A DNA stretch of 64,000 nt, taken from NCBI GenBank assembly GCA_016720545.1, contig JADKKK010000005.1:1-64000 (forward strand), read 5' to 3'. Under the pieces are notes generated by a model. That model was not told the DNA's origin and did no database searches. It saw only the letters and a program-made list of their open reading frames with translations. Position numbers and translations under genes: made by a program. Below, piece after piece: positions 1-7,878 of this stretch (position 1 is its first letter; each line of letters begins with the position of its first letter). This DNA is from Myxococcales bacterium. Lineage in GTDB: Bacteria; Myxococcota_A; Polyangia; Polyangiales; Polyangiaceae.

Positions 1-492
1 GCCTCGCATGCGATCGTCGAAGGTGTTCGCGGCGCGCGCGTTGAACGCGTCGACCTGCTCCAGGAGGGCGAACGTCGCCGGTGACAGCACGTGGCGCTCC
101 GCGCCGGCGGCGATGAAGGCACCTTCCCGCTCGAGGGCTCGCTCTCCGCGCCCCGCATAGGCAAGACCGACCTCCAATCGGAAGTCCACGTCCAGGGTCG
201 CGCCGCGCGCTCGGATCGAGACGCTCGGGTCCCGGCGCTGTGGCAGGCCGAGCAGGCGGAGCTCGGCGTCTGTCAGGTCGGGGATCGCCCGATGCGGCAC
301 GTACACACCTTGTCCGACCGGGAACGCGAGGTCGTCCTGCAGGAGTGGCACGAGCGGGCCCGCGCTTACCGGCGCCCCGGCTGGGCTCCTCAGCTCGTGA
401 AGGAGCCACGACTCCACCGGGAGGCAGACGCCATCTGCGCGCACCTCGAACCGGACCCCGCCCGCATCCACGTGCCAGCTCAGCGTTTCCAT
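1..492 (-). CDS. zorD: ZorD, N-terminal part (cut by the left edge)
   Basis: Reading leftward from the ATG at 492, an open frame of 164 codons runs to position 1 with no stop. It begins METLSWHVDAGG and contains no helicase motif yet. Its start overlaps the zorC stop by 13 nt, as expected of the last gene of a coupled operon. In type I Zorya systems zorD follows zorC and encodes a large SNF2-type helicase/nuclease of roughly 1,000 residues that attacks invading DNA after the ZorAB motor is triggered. The identity rests on gene order and frame, because the diagnostic SNF2 and helicase C-terminal domains would lie outside the window. A different downstream gene is possible but less likely. Confidence 0.72.
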   Translation of the reverse strand, partial: METLSWHVDAGGVRFEVRADGVCLPVESWLLHELRSPAGAPVSAGPLVPLLQDDLAFPVGQGVYVPHRAIPDLTDAELRLLGLPQRRDPSVSIRARGATLDVDFRLEVGLAYAGRGERALEREGAFIAAGAERHVLSPATFALLEQVDAFNARAANTFDDRMRG

Positions 493-1892
493 TTTGCTCC
501 TGTTCTGGGCTGGGCTCCGGTCTCATCCGACAGGAGGCGCCGGACTTTGTCCTCCCACTTCCCGTACGCGTCGTGGGCGACCCACTTCGTGGTGGCGCCG
601 CGCAGCTCCTCCCTCCGGTAGGAGCGTTGGTACAAGCGAGGCGCGCCATCCTCGTCGGTACTCCACACTCGCGCCGCCCCCTTATGACTCCACTCGCAGA
701 CGATGGCGTCACCCGTGGGGCCGTGGATTCGCATGATGAGCGTGCTCTGCCGGCGGTCTTCGGGGCTCATGGTCCCGAAGGCCCGCTCGTCCAGCTCGAG
801 CTGCGTCCTCGCGAGCATGGCTGCCTTGGGGCCCAAGACCGGCCAGGCCTCGACCAGCGCACCCGGCCTGCCCTCCCTCGGTAGGTAGCCCTCCCAGAAC
901 GCGCGCCGCGCCATCCACCGATCGTCGGCGGTCAGGTCGAGGATCCTCATGAACGTTTCGAAGGCGGCCGCGGTGAGCCAGCGATCCATCGTTCTTCGGT
1001 CGCCCTCGTCGACCCCCACCCAATGGGCCGGCTCAAGGCGTGGATGCCCGAGGAGCATGAGCAGCGCGCGATCTAGGCAGTCCTTGAGACCGGGCTCGCG
1101 CGGATCTTCGTTATGGAAAGGACGAAGCAGAGCTTTCGCCAACTCCACCCTAAGCGACCGGAACCGCAGCCTCCGCTGGCCGTCCTGAAGCGGCGCGAGC
1201 AAGTGCGCCACGACCTGAGGACGCCCGCGCGAGCGCGTCTCCTCGGCCACGAAGCTCAACACCCACCGCAAGCTGTGCTCGAGGAAGTGCGCGTGGGCGA
1301 GCTCCCCGTCGAGCCCCGCCTCCTCGAGGAGCTTGGTCGGCGCCTGGGCGTCGCGGAGCGCCTCGGCGAAGCGCTTCGGCCCGTCCTCCGCCAGCAGCCC
1401 AAACCGCTCGGCGCGATCTCTCCATCGCGCCGCGGCCGGACCGCGACACGCCGCGAGGTCGCTAACCAGCGCCCGACGCCACTCCTCGGCCCAGGGTTGC
1501 CCGGTCGGGTACGTCTTCAAGAACATGCGCACCAAGGCGGCGAGCGTGGTCGAGCGACTCCGATCCCGGACCCACCGCAGGTAAGCCTCGCGAAAACCCG
1601 CTCGACCGGCGACCGGCGCGTCCGCTTCGCCAGCCTCTGTGAACGCAAAGAAGGGCACCAGGCGGAGCACCCTCGGCGAGACGCCCTCCAAGGTACCCGT
1701 CACTCCCCACGCGGCGAGGAGGTCTTCTTTGGCCTCCGCGAGGCGCAGCTGCGCCGGAGGCTTCTGACCCGCGTTCGCGAACAGGTGCTTCACGCGCGTG
1801 GCGGCCGCCAAAATCTTCTTCGGCACGAGCCCGTGCAGGTCCAGCTCTCGAAGCGACGAGAGCGACGCTTCGAGAGCGCTACTCAGCTCCAC
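480..1892 (-). CDS. zorC: ZorC, EH-signature protein of a type I Zorya system
   Basis: This is a 470-residue soluble protein with a GTG start that overlaps the end of zorB by 14 nt. It has no signal peptide or membrane segment, is Arg/Trp-rich, and carries FLEHSLRW near residue 205. Its mixed helical middle and basic C-terminal third (WSHKGAARVWS) fit the EH-signature family that defines ZorC. ZorC is thought to bind DNA or link the ZorAB stator to the ZorD effector. Family assignment by eye is helped greatly by position, since it lies directly between ZorB and a further coupled gene. A profile search against the EH_Signature family would settle it. Confidence 0.82.
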   Translation of the reverse strand: MELSSALEASLSSLRELDLHGLVPKKILAAATRVKHLFANAGQKPPAQLRLAEAKEDLLAAWGVTGTLEGVSPRVLRLVPFFAFTEAGEADAPVAGRAGFREAYLRWVRDRSRSTTLAALVRMFLKTYPTGQPWAEEWRRALVSDLAACRGPAAARWRDRAERFGLLAEDGPKRFAEALRDAQAPTKLLEEAGLDGELAHAHFLEHSLRWVLSFVAEETRSRGRPQVVAHLLAPLQDGQRRLRFRSLRVELAKALLRPFHNEDPREPGLKDCLDRALLMLLGHPRLEPAHWVGVDEGDRRTMDRWLTAAAFETFMRILDLTADDRWMARRAFWEGYLPREGRPGALVEAWPVLGPKAAMLARTQLELDERAFGTMSPEDRRQSTLIMRIHGPTGDAIVCEWSHKGAARVWSTDEDGAPRLYQRSYRREELRGATTKWVAHDAYGKWEDKVRRLLSDETGAQPRTGAKWKR

Positions 1893-2700
1893 CGTCGCCC
1901 CCCTGCACGCTGGGCGCGGCCATCAAGATGCGGATCTCGATGCGGCGATCCCTCGCGAGGTCTGCCGCGGATCCGTCGGCGGAGGCGTGGGGTTCAAGGT
2001 CCGCCGCGGATCCGTCGGCGGAGGCGTCGCGTTCAGTGGGGCGCGAAGAACCATAGCCGGAGATCCCGAGCAGGCGCTGCCCGTTCAGGTTCCTGAAGTC
2101 GCGGAGCTGCGGCTCCAGCACCTGGAAGGCCGCGAGAGCTCGTTCTGTCGAGAGGCGCCAGTTGCCGTCTCCCCCATCATGGCCGACTTCGGGGATTGGC
2201 CTCGCGTCGGTGTGGCCCTCTACGAGCAGGGCGTCTATCCCGCCCGGATAGATTCGATTCGCCTCGCACGGCGCGCTGCTGTTCGTCTTGGACGGTACGA
2301 AACATGGCAGCAAGCGTTTGAGCTCTTTCCCGAGTTTGTCTAGCGCGTCCTGCCCTGCCTTCGTCAGGCGTGACTCGTTGGAGGCGAAGAGGACCTCCGA
2401 TTCAAAGCGTATCCCGTCGGCGGTGACCTCCACCTTGATAGAATGCTGCTTGAGCGCCGCCTTGACCTTGTCGAGCAGGTCCTTGCGCGCGGCGGCGGCG
2501 CCGACGACCGCTTGGTTTGCCTGCTTGAGTTGCGTCTGCTCCGCATCGGCCCGGCGCTGCGCCGTCGTCGCGGCGTCTTGGGCGTCTTTGGAACGGAGCG
2601 CGAACAGGACCGCCACGATCACGAAGACGAACACGAGCGACGCCATCAGGTCGCTCGCCGAAGCGAGGTAGTCACCGGACGAGTGGGCCGCCTTCTTCAT
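1879..2700 (-). CDS. zorB: ZorB, MotB/OmpA-like stator subunit of Zorya
   Basis: This 273-residue protein has one N-terminal membrane helix at about residues 17-37, preceded by an Asp (D17) where MotB/ZorB proteins carry the ion-binding aspartate. A coiled stretch (40-85) leads to an OmpA-type peptidoglycan-binding domain (about 88-258). Visible OmpA marks are VEGHTD (160-165), LSTERA (183-188) and RRIEIR (252-257). The ATG overlaps the zorA stop by 4 nt (ATGA). ZorB anchors to the cell wall and forms the 5:2 proton-driven motor with ZorA. An unusual tandem repeat, ASADGSAADL at 226-235 and again at 239-248, sits in the loop just before the RRIEI strand. A Cys pair (133 and 145) lies in the preceding insert. 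Confidence 0.92.
   Translation of the reverse strand: MKKAAHSSGDYLASASDLMASLVFVFVIVAVLFALRSKDAQDAATTAQRRADAEQTQLKQANQAVVGAAAARKDLLDKVKAALKQHSIKVEVTADGIRFESEVLFASNESRLTKAGQDALDKLGKELKRLLPCFVPSKTNSSAPCEANRIYPGGIDALLVEGHTDARPIPEVGHDGGDGNWRLSTERALAAFQVLEPQLRDFRNLNGQRLLGISGYGSSRPTERDASADGSAADLEPHASADGSAADLARDRRIEIRILMAAPSVQGGDGGAE
1959..2027. repeat. 39-bp-period tandem repeat inside zorB
   Basis: Two 30-bp copies (1959-1988 and 1998-2027) differ at one base and are spaced with a 39-bp period. The insert is a multiple of three, so the frame is kept and the repeat encodes a doubled 10-residue motif in the OmpA-like domain. This is typical of slippage-prone in-frame expansion. Confidence 0.85.
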
Positions 2701-5045
2701 CGCCGCGCGCCGCCCTGGAGCCCGCCCCCAAGCCTGTCGACCGCGTCCGCGAACCGCTTCACCTGGTCTGGCAGCGCCTCGAGGTCCTCCCCGAGGGGGC
2801 TTATCGCGCTGGAGAGCTGGTTGACCGCCTCGCCCAGGCTGCGGTCCACCTCCGAGAGGTACTCCTTCACCCGCGCGGCGTAGCTCGCGAGCCCCTCGTC
2901 GAGGCTCTTGAACGTCTGCGCCAAAGACGCGTCGACTCCGGTGAACCGCCTCTCGTACTCGCCCCAGGATGCGCGCGCGTGCTGAAGGCTCTCGTCGATC
3001 GCCTTCGTGGCGGCGCTCATGGCCGCCGCGGAGCGCGCGGTCGCCTCGGCGTGGACGGCGAGGTGAGCCTGCGCACCGTCCATGCTGCTGGCCGTACGGG
3101 CCAGGTTGGCGGAGATCGCGGTGAGCTGCGTCCCGGTGCTGTCGAACGACTGCACGGTGGTCCCTGCGCGCTCGACCAGCTGCTCGGAGCCTCGGATCAA
3201 GCTCGCCCAGGTGTCGGTCGCGCGGGTGAGCGCCGCCGCGGAGGCCTCCAGCGCTGCGGTCTGCTGCTGCGTTCCGCGAGCGAGCTCGTCGCCAGCCGCG
3301 GTGAGGTGAGCTCGCACCGCGCCCTGCGAGGTAGACGAGGCTTGGTGGATCATCTCCGTCACGGTCGCGAGCTGGCTGTTCATCGCCTCGCGCATCCCGG
3401 CGACCAACTCGGTCATCTGCGCCGTCGCCGTCGCCGAGGACGCCCCGGAGCTTTCGAGGACTTTCGCCATGCCGGCGGTCGCGCGCTCGATGACCGCCGT
3501 GACCGAGCTCCCCGATTCGGTCGCGATGGTCCTAATGAGCTCGGACAGCGCGGCCGTCTGCGTCCCGAGCGCCTCTTGCGTCTTCGTGAGCGTGGTCGCG
3601 GCGTCCGTGGTCATTCGGGCTGAGGTCGCGGACGCGCGCTCGTGCGCCTCGGACATGGCGGCGGACGCCTCGGCCAGCGACCCGCGGAGGTCGGACAGGG
3701 TCTGCGCCATTCCGGCCATTTCACTGCCAGCAGCGCCGGTGAGGGTGGACTGGAACTGCGACACGAGGCCCTGGAGTGCCTTCTCGTTGGAGGAGCTGCG
3801 CTCCGAGCGGATACCGCCAAGCTCCGCGATGACGGCCTGAAGCATGGGCCCGAGGCGCTCGCTGATGCGGCGCTCGAGCGCCGTCTCCAGCGCCCCGCTC
3901 ACGCTATTCGCAAAGTCCGTGTTGAAGTGCTTGAGCTGGGTCGTCTGCTCGCTGAGCTCCCTCGTCTGCTCGCGGGTCCCGTCGAGGTTCTTGGCCGCCA
4001 CGTCAAGGCGTGCTCTCGCCTGGCGAGTCTCCTCTGCCGCGTGGGCTTCCATCCTGGCGTGGTGTCGGCTCGCGTCCTTCGCTTGGTCCTCGCCGTGCAT
4101 TCGCTGGTCGCGCAGCTCGGTCGTTATCTGCGCGAGGAGCGTCGCGCTCTGCGCCGCGAACGCGTCAAGGCTCGCTGTCTGCTTCAGAAGGGTGTCGATG
4201 AGCTCGCGCGTCTGCGCGTTCTGCTCCAAAGCGAGGCGCTCGGGCGTCACGAGCGTGAGCCGCTCCTCGAGCGCCTTGGTGAGCTCGCCGAGCGCGGCCT
4301 CCGCCTTGGATTGATACCAGTCGTCGACGCGTCCGAACACGAGCGAGCAGAAAATCGCGGCTGCCGACTTCCCGAACGAGAGGAAGGCCCCGTCCAGCAA
4401 CGACTTGAGCGCTGAGATGTCCCCCAAGTTGAGTTTACCACTGGCCAGAGAGATACCGGCCGCGAGACCGAGGAACGTGACGCCGAGGCCGAAGCCGACG
4501 AGGAGGTTTGGCAGGCTCGAGTGAAACCTGCGCGACACGTGGCCTTCCTGGAGCCGAGCCAGGTCGAAGTATTCGCCGGGCTGGGCGGTGTTGGAGACCT
4601 CGCCGGTGGGCCACAATTCCCTCCGGACGAGCGTCTCGAGGAACTCCATCCACGCGTGCTTCAGCAAGGGTGATTTCCCCAGCTCCGCGGACACGCGCTC
4701 GAAGTGGAGCCCGAAGGTCGCCCTGTCGACCTTGCTAACTGTCGCAGTCGCTCGCTTCAGCTCTCGAATCACCGCGCGATTCTGGAATACGAGATGGATC
4801 GCGAAGAACAGCGTCGCTGCGAAGATCAACCCGATAAGGCACCACGCGAACTTCTCGTTAACGAGGAAGTTGGCTATTGTAGATGCAGTTGATACGGGAC
4901 TACTAGTAGCGGATGCAGTTGATACGGGTCCAGTAGCTGTTGCTGCCGTTGCTGCCGAAATAGGGTCGACTAGCCACTCGCCCATGTCACTCCCCAATCC
5001 TTTCCACAAGTCACCCAACGCCGGGGACGGAGCGTCCACCGTCAC
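2697..5045 (-). CDS. zorA: ZorA, MotA/ExbB-like stator with long coiled-coil tail
   Basis: This is a 782-residue protein. Membrane helices are visible at about 66-87, 178-201 and 214-238. The second (PNLLVGFGLGVTFLGL) carries the Gly-rich MotA/ExbB proton-channel pattern. From about residue 245 the rest is a very long, Ala/Thr/Gln-rich coiled coil, the intracellular tail that distinguishes ZorA from flagellar MotA. In Zorya, ZorA5ZorB2 senses cell-surface perturbation by phage and signals through this tail to ZorC and ZorD. The GTG at 5045 gives the longest frame. An ATG at 4985 (residue 21) preceded by GGGGAG is an equally plausible start. A short degenerate repeat (PVSTAS, twice) occurs near residues 40-55. 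The gene heads a coupled operon read leftward. Confidence 0.9.
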   Translation of the reverse strand: MTVDAPSPALGDLWKGLGSDMGEWLVDPISAATAATATGPVSTASATSSPVSTASTIANFLVNEKFAWCLIGLIFAATLFFAIHLVFQNRAVIRELKRATATVSKVDRATFGLHFERVSAELGKSPLLKHAWMEFLETLVRRELWPTGEVSNTAQPGEYFDLARLQEGHVSRRFHSSLPNLLVGFGLGVTFLGLAAGISLASGKLNLGDISALKSLLDGAFLSFGKSAAAIFCSLVFGRVDDWYQSKAEAALGELTKALEERLTLVTPERLALEQNAQTRELIDTLLKQTASLDAFAAQSATLLAQITTELRDQRMHGEDQAKDASRHHARMEAHAAEETRQARARLDVAAKNLDGTREQTRELSEQTTQLKHFNTDFANSVSGALETALERRISERLGPMLQAVIAELGGIRSERSSSNEKALQGLVSQFQSTLTGAAGSEMAGMAQTLSDLRGSLAEASAAMSEAHERASATSARMTTDAATTLTKTQEALGTQTAALSELIRTIATESGSSVTAVIERATAGMAKVLESSGASSATATAQMTELVAGMREAMNSQLATVTEMIHQASSTSQGAVRAHLTAAGDELARGTQQQTAALEASAAALTRATDTWASLIRGSEQLVERAGTTVQSFDSTGTQLTAISANLARTASSMDGAQAHLAVHAEATARSAAAMSAATKAIDESLQHARASWGEYERRFTGVDASLAQTFKSLDEGLASYAARVKEYLSEVDRSLGEAVNQLSSAISPLGEDLEALPDQVKRFADAVDRLGGGLQGGARR

Positions 5046-5139
5046 GTCGCGGACGTCGCGGACCCGATCCCCGATGAGCTTACGTCAGCGGGCGCAGTGG
5101 ACCAGCGAATTCCGCCCCCGCGGACGAGGCGCGCGGAGA

Positions 5140-5510
5140 GTGCGAGGGCGTTCGCGGCTCGCGCTCCCCCGTCGTGGCGTTTTGGGTCGAGCTCCTTGTC
5201 GTTCGAGGAGCGCGGGGGTGTCCGCCTTTTTCGGCGGCGGTGGGAGGAGCCTCATGTCTGAGGCCGGCGTTCTCGCGCGGCTGCCCGTCGTACGGCGTCT
5301 CATCCCCGGCGGGAGGCTCGCCTTCATCGCGCGGAACGACGCCGAGTTGAGGTGGGGCCCGCCGGCGCCGAAAAAGGGGGCGCCCCCGGGCTCCGCGCCG
5401 TCTTCCTTCTTGTCCGTCCGCGAGGCGTGCCCGCTCCACCCTTTGCGTGGCGTTTTGGGTCGAGCTCCTTGTCGTTCGAGGAGCGCGGGGGTGCCCCCTT
5501 TTTCGGGCTC
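5140..5510. repeat. Left block of the hairpin-rich repeat island
   Basis: This non-coding stretch directly upstream of zorA holds one complete MITE-like element (5224-5380). A 47-bp sequence (5174-5220) is repeated exactly at 5447-5493 and contains an AGGAG/CTCCT hairpin. At 5487-5503 GGGGG-TG-CCCCC is followed by five T, which resembles an intrinsic terminator. The same motifs recur in the block at 7063-7868 on the other side of the ISL3 remnant. I see no credible coding region from 5046 to about 5590. Confidence 0.8.
5224..5380. repeat. MITE-like element, copy A
   Basis: This is an about 157-bp unit. Its left end (CCTTTTTCGGCGGCGG) is nearly the inverted repeat of its right end (CCGCCGGCGCCGAAAAAGG). 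Inside is the hairpin GCCTCA-TGTC-TGAGGC at about 5249-5264. The unit shares an almost identical core with the copies near 7.1, 7.4 and 7.7 kb, in the same orientation. Confidence 0.75.
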
Positions 5511-5589
5511 TTTGTCAGAAGTCGGGCTGCGTGGGAGCGCATAGTTTGTTAGGCCGCCCGACCGAGTGGGAGAGGCGGTTAAGGCCGAG

Positions 5590-6883
5590 AGCGAGAAGCG
5601 CCTGATCCCGTCCCCCTCGCGATGGGGTTCGCCGTCATGAAGCGCAACTTGCGTAGGAGGTATGCGTGGTCTCGGATCCGCGGGCCCTTCGACCAGCGTC
5701 TCCCAGTTGTTGTTGACGCTTCGACTCGCCCAACAGCGGGGCGGTGCTCGGCCAAGGCAACGATCCGTTGTACCGCTCATTGAGAGTATCGTGCAGTCGG
5801 CGCAGCGGACGGATGCTGTGCCGGTTGGTCCGACGAAGGATGCGGTCGAGCCCGCCTTCATCGCGCTTCGATCAGGCGCCGCAGGACTTCGCGGCTCCTC
5901 CTGATCTGGTAGGCAGCCAAGGTCTTGTTTGCGCGAGGAGCATCTTCAGGTCGCGCGCTGGCCTTCCCGTGCGCTCCCAGGCGCGGAGCAGGAGCCAGCG
6001 GCGTCCCTTGCCGACGGCGCGCACCGGGCCCGCGCGGAAGAAGACTCGCGACGGACCCGTCGAGCATGGCCCCGGCGAGCTTCATGATGTGAAACGGGTC
6101 GTGCACCACGAGAGCGTGCTCGAGGCCCGGAACGCCGTCGACCGCGTTCCAAAAGCCCCGGTGCAGGTCCATGGCGAAGAGCTTGATGGTGCTTCGCTGC
6201 TCGAGCGACAGGCTTTCGAGCCAGCCCCGCAGCGTCGCTTCGCTTCGGCCATGGCCGATCCACACTGGCTCGCCCGTCTCCAGGTCGCTCACGATCTGAC
6301 GTACTTGTAGGCAAGGTGGTGGCGGCGGCCGAGCCACTTCTCGTCGACGCCGACATGACGGAGCGGGCGGGTCGACAAGTCGCCTCCCACCGCGCGAGCG
6401 CGCGCCTCTTCCGCGCGGTGAACGGTCAGCCAGCTGAGGCCGAAGCGCGGCGACGTGCATGACCGGCATGGACGCGGCCTCGACTGCGAGGCGCTGCTGC
6501 AGGCGCCTACTCTGCCGCTGGTAGGGTCGGCCCACGCGACCATTCGGTCGTCGCCGTGCCACACGTTCGGCACTTTTACCCGGCTGGCGGCATACTCGAT
6601 CTCGACGGGTGGTCGCCCCACGGCAGGTCCGCCCAGCGCCGCGGCTTCCTTGCTCGTGGATGCGGGGGCCCTCTCCGTGCACCGGCCGCACCGCCGAACC
6701 CATCGACGCTCGACAACGAGCACGACCTTCGTCCGCGAAGCGCGGCGTACAGCCGGCCGGGCGTCACCCGTTCGCCGGTAGCGTTCTCGAAGTAGGCTCC
6801 TTCACACGCCACCCATCGAAGCCGAGAATTTTCAAGAATACGAGCGCGCTGCCCCATCCGGTGTCCTCCAGGCTGCTTTTCAC
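5590..6883 (-). pseudogene. ISL3-family transposase, multiply frameshifted remnant
   Basis: Read leftward from a GTG at 6883, segments of a DDE transposase of the ISL3 family are found in changing frames. The first segment is FLKILGFDGWRV, followed by a basic zinc-finger-like region. Next come the start of the catalytic domain (HVGVDEKWLGRR) and a segment reaching LAYKYV. After a frameshift near 6300 the frame continues IVSDLETGEP, then ALVVHDPFHIMKLAG. The tail VNNNWETLV and, one frame over, RDHAYLLRKLRFMTANPI is the usual C-terminus. At least three or four frameshifts show it is dead. No clean terminal inverted repeats were found. It lies between the two halves of the repeat island. Confidence 0.85.
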
Positions 6884-7064
6884 AACCCGATGGATGCCAC
6901 CGCACGGTGCGGAATGGGTGGGGGAGCGCACTCTCACGCCCAAGATCGCCGCCGCTCGAGATCGACCCCGCGCCTCAGGCCGGCGCCCGAGGCGCAACCC
7001 GCCCCTTTCACGTGCTCGAGCGACGAAAGGCGCTCGGAACCCTGCCCGACTTTCGAGAAAGAGC

Positions 7065-7219
7065 GCTTTTTCGGCGGCGGGTGGGAGGAGCCTCATGTCT
7101 GAGGCCGGCGTTCTCGCGCGGCTCCCCGTCGTACGGCGTCTCACGCCCGGCGGGAGGCTCGCTTCATCGCGCGGAAGACGCCGAGTTGAGGTGGGGCCCG
7201 CCGGCGCCGAAAAAGGGGG
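7065..7219. repeat. MITE-like element, copy B
   Basis: This copy has the same structure as the one at 5224-5380: left end CTTTTTCGGCGGCGG, internal GCCTCA/TGAGGC hairpin, right end CCGGCGCCGAAAAAGG. Its downstream flank differs at first and then rejoins the shared flank with GAGTGTCGAGAGCG. The 180 bases before it (6884-7064) contain a perfect CCGCAC/GTGCGG hairpin at 6900-6912 but no gene. Confidence 0.72.
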
Positions 7220-7344
7220 CGCCGCCGTGCTCCGGGTCGATCTTGGCCTGCCCACGGAGTGTCGAGAGCGAGGGCGTCCCCCCTCGCGCTCCCCTGGTGT
7301 CGTGGTCGGTTGGGTCGAGGTCCTTGTCGTTCGAGGAGCGGGGG

Positions 7345-7502
7345 CCCCCTTTTCGGCGGCGGTGGGAGGAGCCTCATGTCTGAGGCCGGCGTTCTCGCGC
7401 GGCTCCCCGTCGTGACCCCGTCTCACGCCCGGCGGGAGGCTCGCCTTCATCGCGCGGAACGACGCCGAGTTGAGGTGGGGCCCGCCGGCGCCGAAAAAGG
7501 GG
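7345..7502. repeat. MITE-like element, copy C
   Basis: This is a full-length copy whose left end is preceded by GGGGG that pairs with the CCCCC of the end sequence, followed by TTTT. Its right flank (to about 7560) repeats the flank of copy A. The flank then carries two copies of a GCGAGGG/CCCTCGC hairpin unit at about 7562-7592 and 7633-7663. Confidence 0.72.
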
Positions 7503-7699
7503 CCACCCCCGGGCTCCGGGCCGTCTTCCTTTTGTCCGTCCGCGAGGCGTGCCCACCGAGTGTCGAGAGCGAGGGCGTTCCCCCCTCGCGCTCCCCCTTG
7601 GCGGGCTCCCGGAGTGTCGGGTCCTGGTGTCGTCGAGAGCGAGGGCGTTCCCCCCTCGCGCTCCCCCCCATTGTCGTGGGGGTCTGGGTCGAGGTCCTT

Positions 7700-7807
7700 C
7701 GTTCTCGCGCGGCTCCCCGTCGTACGGCGTCTCATCCCCGGCGGGAGGCTCGCCTTCATCGCGCGGAACGACGCCGAGTTGGGGCCCGCCGGCGCCGAAA
7801 AAGGGGG
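7700..7807. repeat. MITE-like element, copy D (left end missing)
   Basis: This copy starts abruptly within the core and keeps the right inverted-repeat end and the shared right flank (to about 7868). It lies immediately before the stop codon of the PQQ-like lipoprotein gene. It is probably a truncated copy. Confidence 0.7.
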
Positions 7808-7878
7808 CCGCCCCCGGGCTCCGGGCCGTCTTCCTTTTGTCCGTCCGCGAGGCGTGCCCACGGAGTGTCGCGACGAAC

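Noticed and set aside
5530..6940. GTGGGAGCGCA at 5534 and GTGGGGGAGCGCA at 6918 as IS ends
   Set aside because: They are in direct rather than inverted orientation and too short and common in composition to define element ends.
7063..7868. Several 60-250 codon frames within the repeats
   Set aside because: They arise from the GC-rich hairpin repeats in every frame and have no start signals or conserved domain.
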